64,000 nucleotides of DNA from Betaproteobacteria bacterium (GTDB lineage Bacteria; Pseudomonadota; Gammaproteobacteria; Burkholderiales; Burkholderiaceae_A): contig VGHN01000003.1 of the NCBI GenBank assembly GCA_016868255.1, positions 1-64,000 of the forward strand, in the 5' to 3' direction. A program made the position numbers and the translations under genes. Below are positions 45,479-54,128 of the stretch, piece by piece; positions within the stretch are counted from its first letter, which is position 1; the number at the start of each line of letters is the position of its first letter. The notes beneath the pieces are model-generated. The model worked only from the letters and a program-made list of their open reading frames with translations. It did no database searches and was not told where the DNA came from.

Positions 45479-46375
45479 ATGTCAGTCAAGCACCCAGTTG
45501 TTGCCATCACCGGTTCATCCGGCGCTGGAACCACCACTGTAATGAGTAGTTTCAAGCACATCTTCCGACGTGAAGGCATTCGAGCCCAGATTGTCGAGGG
45601 TGACTCCTTTCATCGATTCAACCGCATGGAGATGCGCGCAGCACTGAAAGAGGCCGAGGCGGCCGGCAATCGAAACCTGAGTCACTTTGGTCCCGAGGCG
45701 AACCTGCTGGACAAGTTAGAGGATCTCTTTCGGTCTTATGGCGCACATGGAACCGGACAGGTGCGTCGATATCTCCACGATGCCGATGAGGCCGCGCCCT
45801 ACAAACAAGAACCGGGCACATTCATTGATTGGGCCGAGATCCCAGCGAATACCGATTTGCTGTTTTACGAGGGGCTGCACGGCGGGTACGCCGACGAACG
45901 AGTCGACGTGGCCAAGCATGTCGATCTGCTTGTTGGGGTCGTACCGATTGTTAATCTCGAGTGGATACAGAAATTACACCGCGATCAGAAGATGCGAGGC
46001 TACAGTAGAGAGGCTGTGGTCGAGACAATGCTTCGCCGAATGCCTGATTATGTCAATCACATCATGCCGCAATTCTCGCGCACCCATGTGAACTTTCAAC
46101 GTGTGCCAACGGTTGATACCTCCAATCCACTCATTGCAAACGACATTCCATCTGCCGATGAGTCCATGGTAGTGATTCGGTTCGCGAATCCCAAGGGCAT
46201 TGATTTCCCTTATCTGCTTTCAATGCTCAATGACTCGATGATGACGCGCCCCAACACCATTGTGGTGCCCGGCGGAAAGATGGGCCTTGCGATGCAGCTT
46301 ATCTTTACCCCCATGATTCTTCGGCTCATGGATCTCAAGCGTCGCGCCCTTCAAAACTCCGCCCTGGCCTCTTAA
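45479..46375 (+). CDS. cbbP: Phosphoribulokinase
   Basis: 298 residues. It phosphorylates ribulose 5-phosphate to RuBP. The P-loop VVAITGSSGAGTTTVMSSFK is at the N-terminus; FRREGIRAQIVEGDSFHRFN holds the catalytic aspartate; YEGLHGGY and VDLLVGVVPIVNLEWIQKLH follow. Bacterial class I type (about 290 residues). Precedes cbbZ with a 3-base gap. Confidence 0.97.
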   Translation: MSVKHPVVAITGSSGAGTTTVMSSFKHIFRREGIRAQIVEGDSFHRFNRMEMRAALKEAEAAGNRNLSHFGPEANLLDKLEDLFRSYGAHGTGQVRRYLHDADEAAPYKQEPGTFIDWAEIPANTDLLFYEGLHGGYADERVDVAKHVDLLVGVVPIVNLEWIQKLHRDQKMRGYSREAVVETMLRRMPDYVNHIMPQFSRTHVNFQRVPTVDTSNPLIANDIPSADESMVVIRFANPKGIDFPYLLSMLNDSMMTRPNTIVVPGGKMGLAMQLIFTPMILRLMDLKRRALQNSALAS

Positions 46376-46378
46376 TCC

Positions 46379-47041
46379 ATGTCCATTCGTTCTGCGGCGT
46401 TATTTGATCTCGATGGCACCCTGATCGATACGGCGAGCGAGATCTCGGATGCCGTGAATCGAACCTTGGCGGACTTTGGATTGGCAGAGGTTCGAGAACA
46501 GCAGGTTCGAGATTGGATCGGTCATGGCACTGGCTGGCTCATGCAACAGGCATGGAAATCGAGGGCGAGTAAAGAAAATGCAGAAGAGTGGGCAACGGTG
46601 ATGGAGCGTTTTGTTCACCACTATCACGAGACGGCGGGCACTCGAAGCCATCTTTTTCCCTACGTGGCCGAGGTGCTTGCTGGATTAAAAGGGGCCGATG
46701 TTGCAATTGGAATTGTGACTAACAAAGAGAGTCGATTCACCGATCGGGTGCTCAGTGCCCATGGCCTCTCTCATACCTTCGATATCGTGATTTCGGGGGA
46801 CACCCTTCCAACCAAGAAGCCCGACCCCGCAGGTGTTGTTAAGGCGATTGCCGATGTTCGCAGCGACTTGCAGCATGCCCTTTTTGTAGGCGACTCGCAG
46901 ATTGATGTTCAGACCGCCCGCAATGCCGGCCTCGCAGTTTGGGCAGTGCCCTACGGATACAACCATGGTGAGCCCATCTCGGCCTCACAGCCCGATCGAC
47001 TCATCGACGACCTTCGGCCCGTTCTGGGTCACTTTCAATAG
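46379..47041 (+). CDS. cbbZ: Phosphoglycolate phosphatase
   Basis: 220 residues, HAD superfamily: motif [21 protein letters not shown], motif [12 protein letters not shown], motif III lysine in [14 protein letters not shown] and motif [18 protein letters not shown]. It removes 2-phosphoglycolate formed by RuBisCO oxygenase activity. The glyoxylate made from glycolate could go to malate synthase G (18537). Cytoplasmic. Confidence 0.92.
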   Translation: MSIRSAALFDLDGTLIDTASEISDAVNRTLADFGLAEVREQQVRDWIGHGTGWLMQQAWKSRASKENAEEWATVMERFVHHYHETAGTRSHLFPYVAEVLAGLKGADVAIGIVTNKESRFTDRVLSAHGLSHTFDIVISGDTLPTKKPDPAGVVKAIADVRSDLQHALFVGDSQIDVQTARNAGLAVWAVPYGYNHGEPISASQPDRLIDDLRPVLGHFQ

Positions 47042-47060
47042 ATCAACAAGGAGACACCCT

Positions 47061-48125
47061 ATGGCGCTTATTGCCCTTCGACAGCTTTTGGACCATGCCG
47101 CAGAGCATGGCTATGGCCTGCCTGCATTCAATGTCAACAATATGGAGCAGATTCACGCAATTATGCAGGCAGCCGACGAGACCGATAGCCCCGTGATTCT
47201 TCAGGCTTCGGCCGGTGCTCGAAAATATGCGGGCGAGCCATTTCTTCGTCGACTGGTCGATGCAGCCATTGAGCAATACCCGCACATCCCTGTCTGTATG
47301 CACCAAGACCACGGCTCGTCTCCCGCGGTCTGTCAGGCTTCCATTCGCAGCGGGTTTTCCAGCGTGATGATGGATGGATCTCTCATGGAAGACATGAAGA
47401 CACCGGCCTCCTACGACTACAACGTCGCTGTCACTGCTCGCGTGGTCGACATGGCCCACGCTGTGGGCGTCTCTGTCGAGGGCGAACTCGGCTGCCTCGG
47501 CTCCTTGGAGACAGGCACCGCCGGCGAGGAGGACGGGGTGGGGGCCGAGGGTGTGCTTGATCACTCGCAACTCCTGACCGATCCCGATGAGGCGGCAGAG
47601 TTCGTGAAGGCCACTGGGGTTGATGCGCTTGCAATCGCCATTGGGACGAGCCACGGCGCTTACAAATTCAGTCGCCCCCCTACGGGGGACATTCTGGCAA
47701 TTGAAAGAATCCGCCAGATTCACGCCCGAATTCCCAATACACACCTTGTTATGCATGGTTCATCGAGCGTCCCCCAAGAGTGGCTCGAGGTCATCCGAGC
47801 CCATGGTGGTGAGATCAAAGAGACCTATGGCGTGCCGGTCGAGGAGATCGTCGAGGGAATTCGCAATGGGGTGCGCAAGGTCAATATCGACACCGACATT
47901 CGGCTGGCGATGACAGGTGCAATGAGAAAACTCATGTCCGAGAAGCCGGATGAGTTCGATCCAAGGGCATTCTTTAAGGTGGCCACCGCGGCGGCCCGGG
48001 GTATCTGCAAGGCCCGCTTCGAGGCCTTCGGGTCTGCCGGGCAGGCCTCTAAGTTGCGGCCAATTCCCCTCGATGCACTCGCCACTCGCTACAGCAAGGG
48101 CGAGCTGCGTCCAATGGTTCATTGA
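47061..48125 (+). CDS. cbbA: Fructose-bisphosphate aldolase class II
   Basis: 354 residues from ATG 47061, with AAGGAG eight bases upstream; the open frame extends earlier into cbbZ. Seen: [20 protein letters not shown], zinc-site [60 protein letters not shown] and [30 protein letters not shown]. Calvin cycle and gluconeogenic aldolase (FBP and possibly SBP). Confidence 0.97.
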   Translation: MALIALRQLLDHAAEHGYGLPAFNVNNMEQIHAIMQAADETDSPVILQASAGARKYAGEPFLRRLVDAAIEQYPHIPVCMHQDHGSSPAVCQASIRSGFSSVMMDGSLMEDMKTPASYDYNVAVTARVVDMAHAVGVSVEGELGCLGSLETGTAGEEDGVGAEGVLDHSQLLTDPDEAAEFVKATGVDALAIAIGTSHGAYKFSRPPTGDILAIERIRQIHARIPNTHLVMHGSSSVPQEWLEVIRAHGGEIKETYGVPVEEIVEGIRNGVRKVNIDTDIRLAMTGAMRKLMSEKPDEFDPRAFFKVATAAARGICKARFEAFGSAGQASKLRPIPLDALATRYSKGELRPMVH

Positions 48126-48171
48126 TGCTGGTCAGCATTCTGCGGTGGCAACGGCTTCGCTGAGGCGCGAC

Positions 48172-48909
48172 ATGGCCGTATCAACAGGATTTTGGGTTGA
48201 CCCAAACCGCTACCGCGCTCTGCTCTTCGATGTGGATGGCACCCTCGCCGAGACAGAAGGTGATGGGCACCTGCCGTGCTTTAACGAGTCTTTTCGTGAA
48301 CTGGGCATCGACTGGGAGTGGTCGCACTCAGACTATGGGCAACTACTAAAAGTTACGGGTGGTTTGGAGCGCATGCACCACCATGCGCGCTCAATCGGGC
48401 AGGGCGGTTGGGCGGAATCTGCTGATGGCCAGCGGCTTCTGGCGCAGGCACATCGGCTTAAAAATGATCTCTATGCCAAACGCCTGGCGGCAGGGGGCAT
48501 CGGGCCACGACCCGGCGTGGTGCCACTCATTACGTCGGCCCTTGCAGTGGGAATGGAATGGGCGGTGGTGACCACCACAAGCGCCTCTAATTGGGGTGCC
48601 TTGTGGGAGGGGTGTCTGTCTCGGGAGGTTGCCCGCGCACCTGGGCTTGCTATTTGCGGAGAGGACGTCAGCCGGAAAAAACCGGATTCCGAGGCCTATC
48701 AGCTGGCGGTTTCACGACTGGGCTTGGCTCCCAGAGAGTGCCTGGCCATTGAGGACTCACCGAATGGGCTTGAGGCGGCGCTCTCGGCTGGGCTTGATTG
48801 CGTGGTGGTTCGGTCGCTGTTCTTCGCGGAGGCCTCTTTTAACGGGGCGTTGGCTGACTTAAGGGGGCCTCACGAGCTGCAGATCGGCGTGCCCGGCGAA
48901 TTCCAATAA
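48172..48909 (+). CDS. cbbY: HAD-family sugar phosphatase CbbY (xylulose-1,5-bisphosphatase type)
   Basis: 245 residues from ATG 48172 (the frame is open further upstream inside cbbA). HAD motifs: ALLFDVDGTLAETEGDGHLP, AVVTTTSASN, SRKKPDSEAYQLAVSRLGLA, CLAIEDSPNGLEAALSAGLD. CbbY clears XuBP, a misfire product that inhibits RuBisCO, complementing CbbX. Its last 71 bases overlap the convergent DUF3422 gene, an overlap without an intervening terminator. Confidence 0.9.
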   Translation: MAVSTGFWVDPNRYRALLFDVDGTLAETEGDGHLPCFNESFRELGIDWEWSHSDYGQLLKVTGGLERMHHHARSIGQGGWAESADGQRLLAQAHRLKNDLYAKRLAAGGIGPRPGVVPLITSALAVGMEWAVVTTTSASNWGALWEGCLSREVARAPGLAICGEDVSRKKPDSEAYQLAVSRLGLAPRECLAIEDSPNGLEAALSAGLDCVVVRSLFFAEASFNGALADLRGPHELQIGVPGEFQ

Positions 48910-50221
48910 ACAGCAGGCCGGCAATGAGTGGCACTGAAATCGCTGTGACTACATCGGTGGAGGCGTTCACGCCGATTGAGACCAGGCCCTTGGTCATATA
49001 ACCAATCAGCCCCACGGCGTAATAGGTCAGCACAACCAAAGAGAGGCCCTCGACGGTTTGCTGCAGCTTGAGTTGGAATTTCGCCCGACGGTCCATGCTG
49101 GCGAGCAGTGCTTGGGTCTGGCGTTCATTCACAAACTCTATTCGTGTGCGGAGTATCTGGGTGGTTCGTGAGACGCGATCAGACAGTGCCTGGAGCCTGT
49201 GCTGAGTCCATCGGCAGGTTCGCATGGCGGGCTCGAAGCGGCGCTCCATGAATTCGCCGATGGTTTGAACACCCGGCACTGTGGTCTCGCGGAGTTCGCT
49301 CAGCGATCGGCGAACAAGCTCTGTGTAGGCCTCGCTGGCGGTGAACCGCATGCCATGGGTGCTGATCCATTCCTCGACTCGGGAGGCAATGCCGGTGACA
49401 TCACGCAGAAGATTCTCGTCGGTGACGAGGTCGGGCGAATCAGAGCGGGTGGTGGACCGGCTAATCCTCTCCACCAACGCAGACAGCTCTGCCTCTGCCT
49501 GCCGAAGTGGCTCCGAGAGGCCCTTGGCCCGGGGCAGTCCAAGCATGGCCATCATTCGATAGGTATCCATGTCAATGAGCCGCTGAACCACCCGGCCTGC
49601 CTGCCGTGACCCCATGGATTGGTGGTGAACCAAGAAGTTGATGAAGCCCGCCTCATCGAGTTGGAAGTCTGTCCAGACCTGGGCCCGTTGATTGCCCAAG
49701 ACGGTCGACCCGATGACCGTGTTGTTCTCAAAGCGAGGGGCATGCTCTGCAGCATCCTCTGTGAGCGGAGCACTTCGAATCAATATATTGATGGCGGAGA
49801 TTCGCTCGCCAATGGTGGGGTTAAGTGACTCGATCCCCAGTTCGGCCAGCCGAGCCAATACGCGCGTAAGCGTCTCCGCGCGGCATTGGGAGAATGTCTG
49901 CTCGGTGGGGAAGCTTGCCTGTGCATAGACAGTAATCGCCACAAACTCGCCGTGAAGTTCCCATTTCAATAGAAGCCGATTGGGCGCTGGCGAGAGCTCG
50001 AGTATTCGAACCGATTGCCCGTGAACGGGATGGATATTGGCCTTGAGCGCCAAGCTCAGGCGGTTGACCCAGTCCATGAGTGCCCGCCGTTGGTCACTGT
50101 CACCAACGAGCAATGACTGGCTGTAAATCAGTTCGTTGGGCCAGAGGGCGATGGGCGGTCGGGCATGAACCTCCTCGTGGAGGGTCTGCCGTTGTAGGTG
50201 GTCTTGAATGGCACTCTTCAT
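48839..50221 (-). CDS. DUF3422 family protein, membrane-anchored
   Basis: 460 residues. It starts HLQRQTLHEEVHARPPIALW, a DUF3422 hallmark, then a globular part (FTVYAQ-like VAITVYAQASFPTEQTF, RFENNTVIGSTVLGNQRAQV) and long helices, closing with two membrane segments (LSLVVLTYYAVGLIGYMTKG, VVTAISVPLIAGLLFIGIRR). Function unknown in the family. The start overlaps the stop of the thioredoxin-like gene by 4 bases (ATGA). The 3' end overlaps cbbY by 71 bases. Confidence 0.88.
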   Translation of the reverse strand: MKSAIQDHLQRQTLHEEVHARPPIALWPNELIYSQSLLVGDSDQRRALMDWVNRLSLALKANIHPVHGQSVRILELSPAPNRLLLKWELHGEFVAITVYAQASFPTEQTFSQCRAETLTRVLARLAELGIESLNPTIGERISAINILIRSAPLTEDAAEHAPRFENNTVIGSTVLGNQRAQVWTDFQLDEAGFINFLVHHQSMGSRQAGRVVQRLIDMDTYRMMAMLGLPRAKGLSEPLRQAEAELSALVERISRSTTRSDSPDLVTDENLLRDVTGIASRVEEWISTHGMRFTASEAYTELVRRSLSELRETTVPGVQTIGEFMERRFEPAMRTCRWTQHRLQALSDRVSRTTQILRTRIEFVNERQTQALLASMDRRAKFQLKLQQTVEGLSLVVLTYYAVGLIGYMTKGLVSIGVNASTDVVTAISVPLIAGLLFIGIRRARRSAAREAPLSQPTPR

Positions 50222-50601
50222 GGGGTCTGGGTTTTCCAGTAGCGGGCCGCCTGCGAAATTGCGTCTTCTAAGTATGCCGAGTAAAAGTCGTTTGACCCAT
50301 AACCGACCAGTGGCTCGGTGATGGGCTGCATTTTGCGTCCGACCATGACAAATGTGGGCGCCACGCGGTAACGCATGTCATGCGCCCATTGGCTGCGCAG
50401 GTCCAGAACAATGAAGTCAAAGGCAACACCGGTCTTGGCCCGCTGCCGCGGCTGCAGCTGCTCGGCGATCAGGCGATCGCACCATGGGCATCCCTGCAAG
50501 GAGGCCATCGCCCCCAGGACAAAGGCACCCTTCGATTGCTTCGCTTTCTCGAGCAATTTTCGTGCGTTGTCTAGGCCGGGATGGGCCACTGGGTTTGACA
50601 T
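50218..50601 (-). CDS. Thioredoxin-like protein (SoxS-like)
   Basis: 127 residues with a thioredoxin fold: SKGAFVLGAMASLQGCPWCD (CPWC active site), DFIVLDLRSQWAHDMRYRVA, cis-proline APTFVMVG. No signal peptide is obvious, so it looks cytoplasmic. Position divergent from an ArsR regulator and the sox operon, plus the G-C-P-x-C pattern, fit SoxS, which reactivates SoxYZ. The lack of an export signal argues for caution. Coupled to the DUF3422 gene. Confidence 0.68.
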   Translation of the reverse strand: MSNPVAHPGLDNARKLLEKAKQSKGAFVLGAMASLQGCPWCDRLIAEQLQPRQRAKTGVAFDFIVLDLRSQWAHDMRYRVAPTFVMVGRKMQPITEPLVGYGSNDFYSAYLEDAISQAARYWKTQTP

Positions 50602-50657
50602 AATTTGCTCATATCGTCAGCCACTCGTAGGGTTGTGCACCGCGTCAACACTCGTTC

Positions 50658-50686
50658 TTGACTATATGCTTCTAGAAGCATACCTT
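50658..50686 (+). promoter_or_regulatory. Promoter with 18-bp palindromic operator upstream of arsR-type gene
   Basis: TTGACT (50658-50663) is a good -35; TACCTT (50681-50686) is a weak -10 at 17-base spacing. The spacer is nearly filled by the perfect palindrome TATGCTTCTAGAAGCATA (50665-50682), typical of an ArsR-family operator. Start of transcription would fall about 50693, two bases before the ATG, implying a leaderless mRNA. It may also control the divergent thioredoxin-like gene. Confidence 0.65.
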
Positions 50687-50694
50687 TATCTCCC

Positions 50695-51057
50695 ATGCGT
50701 GAACCCAAAACTTTAAAAGCGTCCTCTGGGCCCGGCATTATCGATGGCGAGGTCGCCGATGCCGACGAGGTCTCCTTCATTTTCGAGCGTGCTGCCCAGT
50801 ATTTCTCGCTTCTCTCCGAGCCAGCCCGACTGCGAATTATTCAGGCCGTCTGCACCGAAGAACGCTCGGTTCAGGAGGTGGTGGCCTTTACCAATCTGCC
50901 TCAGCCCAATGTGTCCCGGCATCTCAGCCTACTTTATCGGGCCGGCGTGTTAAATCGCCGTCGCGACGGCACCTTCGTTTACTACAAGATTTCCGATCCG
51001 ATGATCACCGAGCTTTGTCGCTCCGTCTGTGTGCGGCTCGCGGGGTCTATCACATAA
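50695..51057 (+). CDS. ArsR-family regulator of the sox cluster (SoxR type)
   Basis: 120 residues, winged HTH: ERAAQYFSLLSEPARLRIIQ, then VQEVVAFTNLPQPNVSRHLS (recognition helix), then LNRRRDGTFVYYKISDP. Cysteines at VCTEERSV and near the C-terminus (ELCRSVCVRL) could form the thiol switch known in sox repressors. No ribosome site precedes ATG 50695. It lies 55 bases upstream of soxC on the same strand, so it probably represses soxC and itself through the palindrome in its promoter. I leave the symbol blank because soxR names differ between systems. Confidence 0.8.
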   Translation: MREPKTLKASSGPGIIDGEVADADEVSFIFERAAQYFSLLSEPARLRIIQAVCTEERSVQEVVAFTNLPQPNVSRHLSLLYRAGVLNRRRDGTFVYYKISDPMITELCRSVCVRLAGSIT

Positions 51058-51111
51058 GCCATACCCAATTAATGAATTTTCTTTACTTCAAAAAAATATA
51101 GGAGCCAACGC

Positions 51112-52455
51112 GTGAGCGATACACAGCGAACGGTCGGTCGTCTTGTGAAAGCGCCAGAAAATTTTCTTGCGAAAGACGATGCCAAGTCACCCGAGACCAT
51201 GCGCCGAAAGTTCTTGGCTGCAGGTGCTGCCACCGCCGGCCTCGGCCTGGCGGCAGCGGCCAAGGCAGCGAGCAATCCGGTCTCTGGCAAGGGCGATCCA
51301 AACATTCTGAATCTCCCGGAGCACACCACCGGTCTGGGCATGCCGGTTGCAGCCAATGGCTACGGGGTGCCCTCCAAATATGAGAAGGGCCTGCAACGCC
51401 GCGAGAGCCCAGGACTGACTCGGGTCTCCGCCGCCTCGGTTGCATTCACGCCGCTTCAGGGAACCTTCGGAATCATCACCCCCAGTGGTCTGCACTTTGA
51501 GCGGCACCACCAAGGCTGGTGGGACATCGATCCCTCCAAGCATCGGTTCATGATCAATGGCATGGTCAAGCGCCCCAAGGTCTACACCATGGACGACCTG
51601 ATGCGACTGCCATCGGTCTCACGGATTCACTTCATTGAGTGTGGTGCGAATACCGCCATGGAGTGGGGCAATGTTGCTGTGCCCACGGTTCAGTACACCC
51701 ACGGAATGGTCTCCTGCTCAGAGTTCACGGGCGTCCCACTCTCCGCGTTGCTTGAAGACTGCGGTTACGACAAGAAAAATGGAAAGTTCGTTCTTGCCGA
51801 GGGCGCCGACGGTTCCTCAATGACGCGAACCATTCCCATCGAGATGGCGCTCGACGATGTCATTGTGGCCTACGGCATGAACGGCGAGATGTTGCGTCCC
51901 GAGAATGGTTACCCACTGCGTCTGGTTGTTCCGGGTGTGCAGGGTGTCTCCTGGGTGAAATGGCTGCGCCGAATTGAGGTCGGTGATCAGAAGTGGGCCA
52001 CCAAAGACGAGGCCATCCACTACATTGATCTATTGCCCAATGGAATGCACCGGCAGTACAGCGGCATCCAGGAGGCCAAATCGGTGGTCACTTCTCCCTC
52101 GGGTGGGCAGCTTCTTCTCGACAAGGGCTTCTACAACATCACCGGACTGGCCTGGTCGGGCCGAGGCAAGATTACGCGAGTGGATGTCTCGGCAGACGGC
52201 GGCAAGAATTGGCGCACTGCCCGTCTTGAGACACCGGTTCTCACCAAGGCGCTCACGCGGTTCAACATTGACTGGAGCTGGGATGGCAAGCCCGCCATTC
52301 TCCAGAGTCGTGCAATTGATGACACTGGCTATGTCCAACCCCCGGTCCAGCTTCTTCGGGAAGTCCGGGGCACGCGCTCGATTTATCATAACAACATGAT
52401 TCAATCTTGGCGTGTGGCCGAGAGTGGGGAGGTGAGTAATGTTCAAGTCAGCTAA
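51112..52455 (+). CDS. soxC: Sulfane dehydrogenase subunit SoxC (molybdopterin)
   Basis: 447 residues from GTG 51112. A Tat signal (RRKFLAAGAATAGLGLAAAA, the twin-arginine near residue 28) leads to the periplasm. The sulfite-oxidase fold holds FIECGANTAMEWG with the molybdenum-ligand cysteine, GYPLRLVVPGVQGVSWVKWL and NITGLAWSGRGKITRVDVSA. With SoxD it oxidises sulfane sulfur on SoxY by six electrons. First structural gene, following the ArsR gene; overlaps soxD by 17 bases. Confidence 0.96.
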   Translation: MSDTQRTVGRLVKAPENFLAKDDAKSPETMRRKFLAAGAATAGLGLAAAAKAASNPVSGKGDPNILNLPEHTTGLGMPVAANGYGVPSKYEKGLQRRESPGLTRVSAASVAFTPLQGTFGIITPSGLHFERHHQGWWDIDPSKHRFMINGMVKRPKVYTMDDLMRLPSVSRIHFIECGANTAMEWGNVAVPTVQYTHGMVSCSEFTGVPLSALLEDCGYDKKNGKFVLAEGADGSSMTRTIPIEMALDDVIVAYGMNGEMLRPENGYPLRLVVPGVQGVSWVKWLRRIEVGDQKWATKDEAIHYIDLLPNGMHRQYSGIQEAKSVVTSPSGGQLLLDKGFYNITGLAWSGRGKITRVDVSADGGKNWRTARLETPVLTKALTRFNIDWSWDGKPAILQSRAIDDTGYVQPPVQLLREVRGTRSIYHNNMIQSWRVAESGEVSNVQVS

Positions 52456-53188
52456 GCTTTCTCTTGCGGTTGCGGCCATTGCGGTTGCGGCAACGCCCAA
52501 CTTTGTTGCAGCGTTCGATGGCATTGGCCGTGCGGCCACGCCGGCAGAGATCAAAGCCTGGGATATCGATGTCAGACCGGATTTCAAGGGCCTGCCGCCC
52601 GGCTCGGGCTCCGTGGCGAAGGGGCAGAATGTCTGGGAGGCCAAATGCGCCTCATGCCATGGTGTGTTTGGTGAGAGCAACGACGTCTTCACCCCCATCG
52701 CAGGCGGAACTACACCGGCAGACATCAAGGCCGGGCGTGTTGCCAACCTGGCCCGAGAGGACTTCCCCCAGCGCACCACCCTGATGAAAGTGGCCACGGT
52801 CTCGACGCTCTGGGATTACATCAATCGCGCCATGCCGTGGACCAATCCCAAGACCCTCACCACCGAAGAGGTCTACGCCGTGACGGCCTTTATTCTCAAT
52901 CTCGGTGACATCGTCCCGGCTGATTTTGTTCTTTCGGACAAGAATATTGCGGAGGTTCAGAAGCGCATGCCCAACAGAAACGGCATGACCACGGAGCACG
53001 GACTCTGGACGGTTAAGGGAAAACCTGATGTTCGTGGAACCGCATGTATGAAAGACTGCAAGAAGGAAGTGGTCGTGACTTCGTTCTTGCCCGGCTCCGC
53101 AGTCGATAGCCACGGAAACCTCATTGAGCAGAACCGCCCGATTGGCCCCACCCGTGGGTTGGACACATCCAAACCCAAGAAGAATTGA
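52439..53188 (+). CDS. soxD: Sulfane dehydrogenase cytochrome subunit SoxD, short monohaem form
   Basis: 249 residues with a signal peptide (LSLAVAAIAVAATPNFVAA). One haem motif CASCHG lies near residue 72; distal ligand region AMPWTNPKTLTTEEVYAVTA, then FILNLGDIVP. The characteristic GTACMKDC and GNLIEQNRPIGPTRGLDT close the protein. The second cytochrome domain found in the roughly 380-residue Paracoccus SoxD is absent and the stop appears natural. Partner of SoxC. Confidence 0.92.
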   Translation: MFKSAKLSLAVAAIAVAATPNFVAAFDGIGRAATPAEIKAWDIDVRPDFKGLPPGSGSVAKGQNVWEAKCASCHGVFGESNDVFTPIAGGTTPADIKAGRVANLAREDFPQRTTLMKVATVSTLWDYINRAMPWTNPKTLTTEEVYAVTAFILNLGDIVPADFVLSDKNIAEVQKRMPNRNGMTTEHGLWTVKGKPDVRGTACMKDCKKEVVVTSFLPGSAVDSHGNLIEQNRPIGPTRGLDTSKPKKN

Positions 53189-53225
53189 TTGAAGCAGACC
53201 CGAACCGATACTGAAAGGAGTCGTT

Positions 53226-53693
53226 ATGAGCATGAATCGTCGTGATGTTTTAAAAGCCAGTGGTGGTGCTGCTGTATACACAGCGCTGGCATCCATGGGC
53301 TTCTTCGCCGCAAACCCGGCCATGGCCTCTTGGAAAAAAGAGTGGTTTGAGACCAAATCGATTGCCGACACGCTCAAGGCAATGGGAATTGGCAATGCAG
53401 CCAATAGCAACGACATCACCATTACCTCGCCTGACATCGCCGAGAATGGCGCGGTGGTCCCAGTCGGCGTCTCTTCATCATTGAAGAATCCGCAGATGGT
53501 TGCGGTAATGGTCGAAAAGAACCCAACCATGATGGCTGGTTTCTATGAGTTCACGCCCGCCGCCCTTGCCGATGTCTCCATGCGCGTAAAGATGGGACAG
53601 AGCTCCGATGTCTACGCCCTGGTCAAGGCCGATGGCAAGTTTTTTATGGCCAAGAAAGAAATCAAGGTCACTCTCGGCGGATGCGGCGGCTAA
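53226..53693 (+). CDS. soxY: Sulfur carrier subunit SoxY
   Basis: 155 residues. Tat signal MNRRDVLKASGGAAVYTALA; beta-sandwich IETGAVVP-like (SPDIAENGAVVPVGVSSSL); ends VTLGGCGG, the swinging-arm GGCGG whose cysteine carries the sulfur substrate in the periplasm. AAGGAG precedes ATG 53226. Works with SoxZ encoded 51 bases downstream. Confidence 0.98.
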   Translation: MSMNRRDVLKASGGAAVYTALASMGFFAANPAMASWKKEWFETKSIADTLKAMGIGNAANSNDITITSPDIAENGAVVPVGVSSSLKNPQMVAVMVEKNPTMMAGFYEFTPAALADVSMRVKMGQSSDVYALVKADGKFFMAKKEIKVTLGGCGG

Positions 53694-53744
53694 TTCAGCC
53701 CAGTCACTGTCAACACAGAACACTTTTTGAAGGAGAGATAGAAC

Positions 53745-54056
53745 ATGTCAAGTCCAATGCGTATTCGAGCCAAGGTAGAGGGCGATGTTGCGGACGTTCG
53801 CGTCCTCATGTCACATGAGATGGAGACCGGTCAGCGCAAAGCCAGCGATGGAAAACTGGTGCCTGCTTGGTTCATCCAAGATGTCACTGCAGCGCTCAAT
53901 GGCAAGACAGTGATGACCGCACAGTGGGGTCCCGCCGTTTCGAAGAACCCCTACCTGCAGTTCAAGGTCAAGGGTGCCAAGGCTGGCGACAAGATCACCG
54001 TGACATGGAAAGACAACAAGGGCGAGTCTCGCACAGACGAAGCCGCCATTGCCTAA
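53745..54056 (+). CDS. soxZ: Sulfur carrier partner SoxZ
   Basis: 103 residues without a signal peptide, exported with SoxY by Tat hitch-hiking. Seen: MRIRAKVEGDVADVRVLMSH, EMETGQRK, KLVPAWFIQDVTAALNGKTV, GPAVSKNPYLQFKVKGAKAG, ITVTWKDNKGESRTDEA. GAAGGAGAG precedes it. After the stop, GGCGGGTATTTCCTGCCGCC (about 54085-54104) may form a weak hairpin before soxA. Confidence 0.97.
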   Translation: MSSPMRIRAKVEGDVADVRVLMSHEMETGQRKASDGKLVPAWFIQDVTAALNGKTVMTAQWGPAVSKNPYLQFKVKGAKAGDKITVTWKDNKGESRTDEAAIA

Positions 54057-54128
54057 GTTTGTATTGTTTTGAAGCGAAAGGGGGCGGGTATTTCCTGCCG
54101 CCTCTCTATTAATCTAGGGGAGATGACT

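Noticed and set aside
47950-48171. Longer CbbY start inside cbbA
   Set aside because: The extra residues are out-of-frame cbbA sequence; ATG 48172 has a ribosome site and begins just before the HAD motif.
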